A stretch of DNA of 64,000 nucleotides from Flavobacteriales bacterium (lineage in GTDB: Bacteria; Bacteroidota; Bacteroidia; Flavobacteriales_F; PHOS-HE28), in NCBI GenBank assembly GCA_016715995.1, contig JADJXF010000013.1:62001-126000 (forward strand). Reading direction: 5' to 3'. A model generated the notes under the pieces. It had not been told where the DNA came from. It saw only the letters and a list, made by a program, of their open reading frames with translations, and did not search any database. The translations under genes were made by a program, and so were the position numbers. Positions 60,499-64,000 of the stretch are shown in pieces (position 1 is the first letter of the stretch; each line of letters starts with the position of its first letter).

Positions 60499-62412
60499 TC
60501 AATTCGCCTTGAACCGTATCTGGTAGCGCGTGCCGTCCGGGCCGCCTTCCATCGACATCAGTCCGTTCAGCTGCTCCACGAGGCTCTCGATGAGCGACAT
60601 GCCCAGCGTGCCCCCATCGGGCTGCATGCGCTCCACGGGGATCCCTGAACCATCATCGGCATAGAACAGGTCGAAGCTGTCGCCTTCGGCATGGTGCAGC
60701 GAAAGCGTGACGAGCCCTTCCTTGCGGTCGCCGAAGGCGTGCTTGAAGGAGTTGGTGATCAATTCGTTCAGCAGCAGGCCTAGCGGAACCATGGTGGTCA
60801 GGCTGAAGGCGAGGCCGGGATCGATGTCAGTCCGGTGCCGGACGCGGTCCTCCACGTCATTCACCTGTACGAGTTCAGCGAAGAGCTCATGGATGTATAG
60901 CGCCACATCCACGCGGGCCAGCTCGTCGCCCTTGTAAAGCTTCTCGTGGATGAGGGCCATGCTCGTGACGCGGCTCTGGCTCTGGTCGAACGCCTCCTGG
61001 AGGCGCTCATCGGTGAAGGATGCGGCCTGAAGACGGAGCAGGCTTGCCACCACCTGCAGGTTGTTCTTCACCCGGTGATGCATCTCCTTGATGAGCACGT
61101 TGATGCGCTGATTGGCATCCTCCAGCTTCTCCTTCTCGCTCTTCAGGGCCCGGGCCTGCTCGGTGTCGCGGAGCCGGGCGGCCTTCAGGTTCTCTCTCAT
61201 CCGCGCCAGCGCCAGCCCTAGCTGGTCTTGCGCCCCGCGCACGTTCACCGGGGCGTCATAGTCTCCCTTGCCGATGGCATCCGCGCTGCCCGCCAACGAG
61301 CGCAGGTTGTCCACCATGCCGTTGAAGGCCCGCGCCATCTCGCCGATCTCATCATCGCTGTTCACGCGCACCTTCACGTTCACGTCGCCTACGGCCATCG
61401 AGCGCGATGCACGGACCACTTCGGTCACGGTGCTGCGCACACCACGCGTGATCAGGACCCCCATGACCGTGACCGCAAGAATCACGCAAAGCAGCGCCGC
61501 CAGCACGATGAAGAGCTTCACCTCCGCATCGCGCGTATTAGCCGCGGCGTTCTGCGTGATGAGCTCCAGCGAGCGCGCCTCCACAGTGTGGAGCTTCTCC
61601 AGTGCATTGAGCGAGAGCTCCCACCACTCCCGTGGGGCGATCTCCAGGTCGGGCGACTGCCGCTGCTTAACCGTGCCGATCAGCGAGCGCATGAAATTCA
61701 CGTCGGCGCCTTGGAACACGGCCTGGTAGGTGCTGAGCACCTCGGGCGATGCGTCGCGCTCGAACAGGAGCATGTTCGTCTCGTAGGCGGAGACCTCCTC
61801 ACCCAACTGGGTCACATCGGGCATACCGATGGGACGCGTGGCATAGCCGATGGTGAGCATGTCGCGGAGCACGCTCAGCGCCTGTTTGGCGCGCAGGAGC
61901 CGCAGATGCGCGTAGAGCAGGTCTTTCGCATCGGGGTCCATGGCCAGCTTACCAGTGCGCCCCAGCTCATCGAGCAGCGATTGATCCATGGCCCGGTACA
62001 CGCGGCTCACGGAGGAGGCGTCGATACGGCGATCACGCACCCGTTGCCGAAGGATATGCAGGCCCTCGAAGGCCCGCGAGGCGGTCACCGTGCGGGATTG
62101 CGGAATATCCGGACGGGTGAGGGTCTCCAGCGCCTCATCCGTCCGGGTGTACTGCACGCTCAACTTCATGGGGAGCACGTTCATGCCGGAGAGATAGCCG
62201 ACGGAAAGCGCGCTCTCGCGCTGGATCTCGTGCGCGGCATTCGCATGCAGGCCGATGAGCTGCGCCTGGCGATTGAAGTACTCCATCACATCCAGCCGCT
62301 TCAAGCTGCCGTCAATCTGCTTTCCGAGCAGCAGCACCATGCCGGCCATGGGGATGCCCAGCGTCACCATGAACTTGGTGCGGACGGGAAGGTCGGCGAA
62401 TCGCCACTTCAT
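60499..62412 (-). CDS. Nitrate/nitrite-sensing-type membrane histidine kinase (HisKA_2)
   Basis: 637 aa from ATG 62412; a TTG nine bases upstream lies in the promoter. Helix 1 at ~13-30, a helical periplasmic NIT-like domain (~45-300, with ERE-SALSVGYLSG-type RESALSVGYLSG and TDEALETL), helix 2 at ~303-325, a HAMP domain (RASRSMAVGDVNVKVRVNSDDEIGEMARAFNGM), then a HisKA_2 phospho-acceptor (IKEMHHRVKNNLQVVASLLRLQ, His ~450) and HATPase with LLLNELITNSFKHAFG and YADDGSGIP. No receiver domain and no response-regulator gene nearby. Likely senses a small anion, from NIT domain knowledge. Confidence 0.88.
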   Translation of the reverse strand: MKWRFADLPVRTKFMVTLGIPMAGMVLLLGKQIDGSLKRLDVMEYFNRQAQLIGLHANAAHEIQRESALSVGYLSGMNVLPMKLSVQYTRTDEALETLTRPDIPQSRTVTASRAFEGLHILRQRVRDRRIDASSVSRVYRAMDQSLLDELGRTGKLAMDPDAKDLLYAHLRLLRAKQALSVLRDMLTIGYATRPIGMPDVTQLGEEVSAYETNMLLFERDASPEVLSTYQAVFQGADVNFMRSLIGTVKQRQSPDLEIAPREWWELSLNALEKLHTVEARSLELITQNAAANTRDAEVKLFIVLAALLCVILAVTVMGVLITRGVRSTVTEVVRASRSMAVGDVNVKVRVNSDDEIGEMARAFNGMVDNLRSLAGSADAIGKGDYDAPVNVRGAQDQLGLALARMRENLKAARLRDTEQARALKSEKEKLEDANQRINVLIKEMHHRVKNNLQVVASLLRLQAASFTDERLQEAFDQSQSRVTSMALIHEKLYKGDELARVDVALYIHELFAELVQVNDVEDRVRHRTDIDPGLAFSLTTMVPLGLLLNELITNSFKHAFGDRKEGLVTLSLHHAEGDSFDLFYADDGSGIPVERMQPDGGTLGMSLIESLVEQLNGLMSMEGGPDGTRYQIRFKAN

Positions 62413-62417
62413 GGACC

Positions 62418-62425
62418 CCAAAGTA
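62418..62425 (-). promoter_or_regulatory. -7 promoter element of the sensor kinase gene (TACTTTGG)
   Basis: TAnnTTGG, five bases before ATG 62412. The divergent carboxylase gene has TACATTAG at 62452-62459; the two promoters lie back to back. Confidence 0.45.
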
Positions 62426-62494
62426 CGGCGGTGCCTTGCACGCCGCCCGGCTACATTAGCGCCGCTGCGCCATGGCGCGGCCCATCACCAGCCC

Positions 62495-64000
62495 ATGAAG
62501 GAGCATTTCGACGCGTTGGAGGCCCGGGTGGCCAAGGCGCTGGAAGGAGGCGGAGCGGACCGTGTGGGTGCCCAGCACAAGAAGGGCAAGCTCACCGCGC
62601 GTGAGCGCGTGGGGCTCTTGTTGGATGAGGGCAGCTTCCAGGAAATCGGGCAGCAGGTAACTCATCGCAGCACCAACTTCGGCCTGGACAAGCAGAAGTT
62701 CCTCGGCGATGGCGTTGTCACCGGCTACGGCAGCATCGACGGCCGCCTCGTCTACGTCTTCTCGCAGGACTTCACCGTGCTGGGCGGATCGTTGGCCGAG
62801 GCTCATGCGCAGAAGATCTGCCGCATCATGGATCTCGCCATGCAGAACGGCGCACCGGTCATCGGCCTGAACGACAGCGGTGGGGCGCGGATCCAGGAAG
62901 GGGTCGTGAGCCTTGGCGGATACGCGGACATCTTCTTCAGGAACGTCCGCGCGAGCGGGGTGATCCCGCAGATCAGCGCCATTCTGGGCCCGTGCGCAGG
63001 AGGTGCGGTGTACAGCCCGGCCCTCACGGATTTCGTGCTCATGGCCGAGGGCACCAGCTACATGTTCGTCACTGGCCCGAACGTGGTGAAGACCGTGACG
63101 CACGAGGAGGTGAGCAGTGAGGACCTCGGCGGGGCCTCCACCCACGCCACCAAGAGCGGTGTGGCTCACTTCACGGCCGTGAATGAGATCGACGCCATCC
63201 GGCAATTGCGCCAGCTCGTGGGCTACCTCCCCAGCAACTGCGAGGAAGAGCCGCCGGCCCTGCTTTTCTCTCCCGGCGATGAACAGCGCCCGGAACTTGA
63301 TTCGATCATCCCTGACAACCCGAACCAGCCGTACGACATCCGGCAGGTGATGAATGCAGTGATCGATCCGGACAGCAGCATGGAGGTGCACGCAGAATAC
63401 GCACGCAACATGGTGATCGGATTCGCTCGTGTGGCTGGCCGGACCGTGGGCTGCGTGGCCAACCAGCCAGCCGTCCTCGCGGGCGTGCTCGACATCGATG
63501 CATCAACCAAGGCTGCGCGCTTCGTGCGGTTCTGCGATGCGTTCAACATCCCGCTGCTGGTCTTCGTGGACGTGCCCGGGTTCCTGCCCGGCACCGATCA
63601 GGAGTGGCGCGGCATCATCAACCATGGGGCGAAGCTGCTCTACGCCTTCAGCGAGGCCACGGTGCCACGCATCACCGTCATCACGCGCAAGGCTTATGGC
63701 GGCGCTTACGATGTGATGAACAGCAAGCACATCGGGTGCGACATGAACTTCGCATGGCCCAGCGCCGAGATCGCCGTGATGGGGGCGAAAGGAGCGGCTG
63801 AGATCATCTTCAGGGGCGAGATCGCTAAAGCAGCTGACCCAGCAGCCAAGTTGCAGGAGAAGGAGGCGCAGTACAGGGAGCAGTTCGCCAACCCCTACGA
63901 AGCAGCGGCCCGCGGATACATCGACGAGGTCATCCGTCCGAGCCAAACCCGCGTGAAGGTGATGGCGGCGCTGGAGATGCTCCGCAACAAGGTGGACAAG
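62495..64000 (+). CDS. Acyl-CoA (propionyl-CoA type) carboxylase beta subunit, cut by the window end
   Basis: 502 codons are visible without a stop; the usual length is ~510-515, so about ten residues are missing. The carboxyltransferase fold is clear: KKGKLTARERVGLLLDEGSF, GDGVVTGYGSIDGRLVYVFSQDFT, LNDSGGARIQEGV (acyl-CoA oxyanion hole), GPCAGGAVYSPALTDF, FVDVPGFLPGTDQE and RKAYGGAYDVMNSKHIGCD (biotin site). It transfers CO2 from carboxybiotin to propionyl- or acetyl-CoA. The ATG at 62495 overlaps the TGA of an eight-codon frame starting at 62472. The symbol pccB or accD-like is not settled, so it is left blank. Confidence 0.93.
   Translation, partial: MKEHFDALEARVAKALEGGGADRVGAQHKKGKLTARERVGLLLDEGSFQEIGQQVTHRSTNFGLDKQKFLGDGVVTGYGSIDGRLVYVFSQDFTVLGGSLAEAHAQKICRIMDLAMQNGAPVIGLNDSGGARIQEGVVSLGGYADIFFRNVRASGVIPQISAILGPCAGGAVYSPALTDFVLMAEGTSYMFVTGPNVVKTVTHEEVSSEDLGGASTHATKSGVAHFTAVNEIDAIRQLRQLVGYLPSNCEEEPPALLFSPGDEQRPELDSIIPDNPNQPYDIRQVMNAVIDPDSSMEVHAEYARNMVIGFARVAGRTVGCVANQPAVLAGVLDIDASTKAARFVRFCDAFNIPLLVFVDVPGFLPGTDQEWRGIINHGAKLLYAFSEATVPRITVITRKAYGGAYDVMNSKHIGCDMNFAWPSAEIAVMGAKGAAEIIFRGEIAKAADPAAKLQEKEAQYREQFANPYEAAARGYIDEVIRPSQTRVKVMAALEMLRNKVDK

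Overview
The window is a GC-rich, gene-dense piece of a Bacteroidota chromosome. Three things point there. Several exported proteins end in type IX secretion (T9SS) sorting domains or the gliding-motility-associated C-terminal domain. Many start codons are preceded by the Bacteroidota -7 element (TAnnTTTG and close variants). LpxD shows an outer membrane. The mix of gliding-type C-terminal domains, YVTN/di-heme proteins and ECF sigma/membrane-protein pairs suits a high-GC lineage near Flavobacteriales, but order or genus cannot be fixed from the sequence alone. I saw no rRNA, tRNA, insertion sequence, prophage or CRISPR array.

Layout. 0-8.98 kb: end of a flavin oxidoreductase, pepA-pdxA, a large gliding-domain surface protein followed by ribE, an M1 aminopeptidase with a T9SS signal, and metF. 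9.0-13.8 kb: a leftward run of three gliding-domain proteins around an ECF sigma factor; the partner of the sigma factor is a membrane protein with an anti-sigma-like layout that itself carries a gliding-type C-terminus. 13.9-20.5 kb: lepA, gpsA with an M28 peptidase, a small membrane protein, and a HEAT/cyclophilin lipoprotein. 20.6-27.5 kb: a compact run of Orn/Lys/Arg-type PLP decarboxylase, ATP-grasp ligase, C45 acyltransferase and aldehyde dehydrogenase, which looks like an uncharacterised amine/amide pathway and is the best candidate here for a new system. 27.6-37.3 kb: a di-heme YVTN surface protein, lpxD, uvrC, a glycosyltransferase, a class-3 aldehyde dehydrogenase, a small conserved protein and a LysE exporter.

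37.4-48.1 kb is an accessory island of small membrane and disordered proteins (Lmo0937-like, BrkB/YihY, DUF4421-like, holin-like, PqiA-like, YtxH, three hydrophilin-like proteins) and one T9SS propeller protein. It resembles envelope/osmotic stress gene sets. Inside it a 35-residue membrane peptide gene has a diverged copy killed by a nonsense codon, next to an orphan T9SS tail. 48.2-51.1 kb: a hybrid histidine kinase with a KaiC-like ATPase that has lost its first domain. 51.1-56.0 kb: a coiled-coil lipoprotein, a leftward YHS-DoxX-DinB-ATP-grasp operon, and a glycosyltransferase/acetyltransferase pair. 56.2-59.6 kb: a second ECF sigma operon with a three-repeat anti-sigma-like protein, a periplasmic protein and an outer-membrane barrel. 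59.7-64 kb: a YebC regulator, a nitrate/nitrite-type sensor kinase, and an acyl-CoA carboxylase beta subunit cut by the window end.

Most intergenic gaps are very short. Several genes have their -7 element only 4-7 bases before the start codon, so leaderless transcripts are probably common. Strong hairpin terminators lie after the gene ending at 9061 (minus), after 31041, after 43920, near 47360, after 51984 and after 58468.
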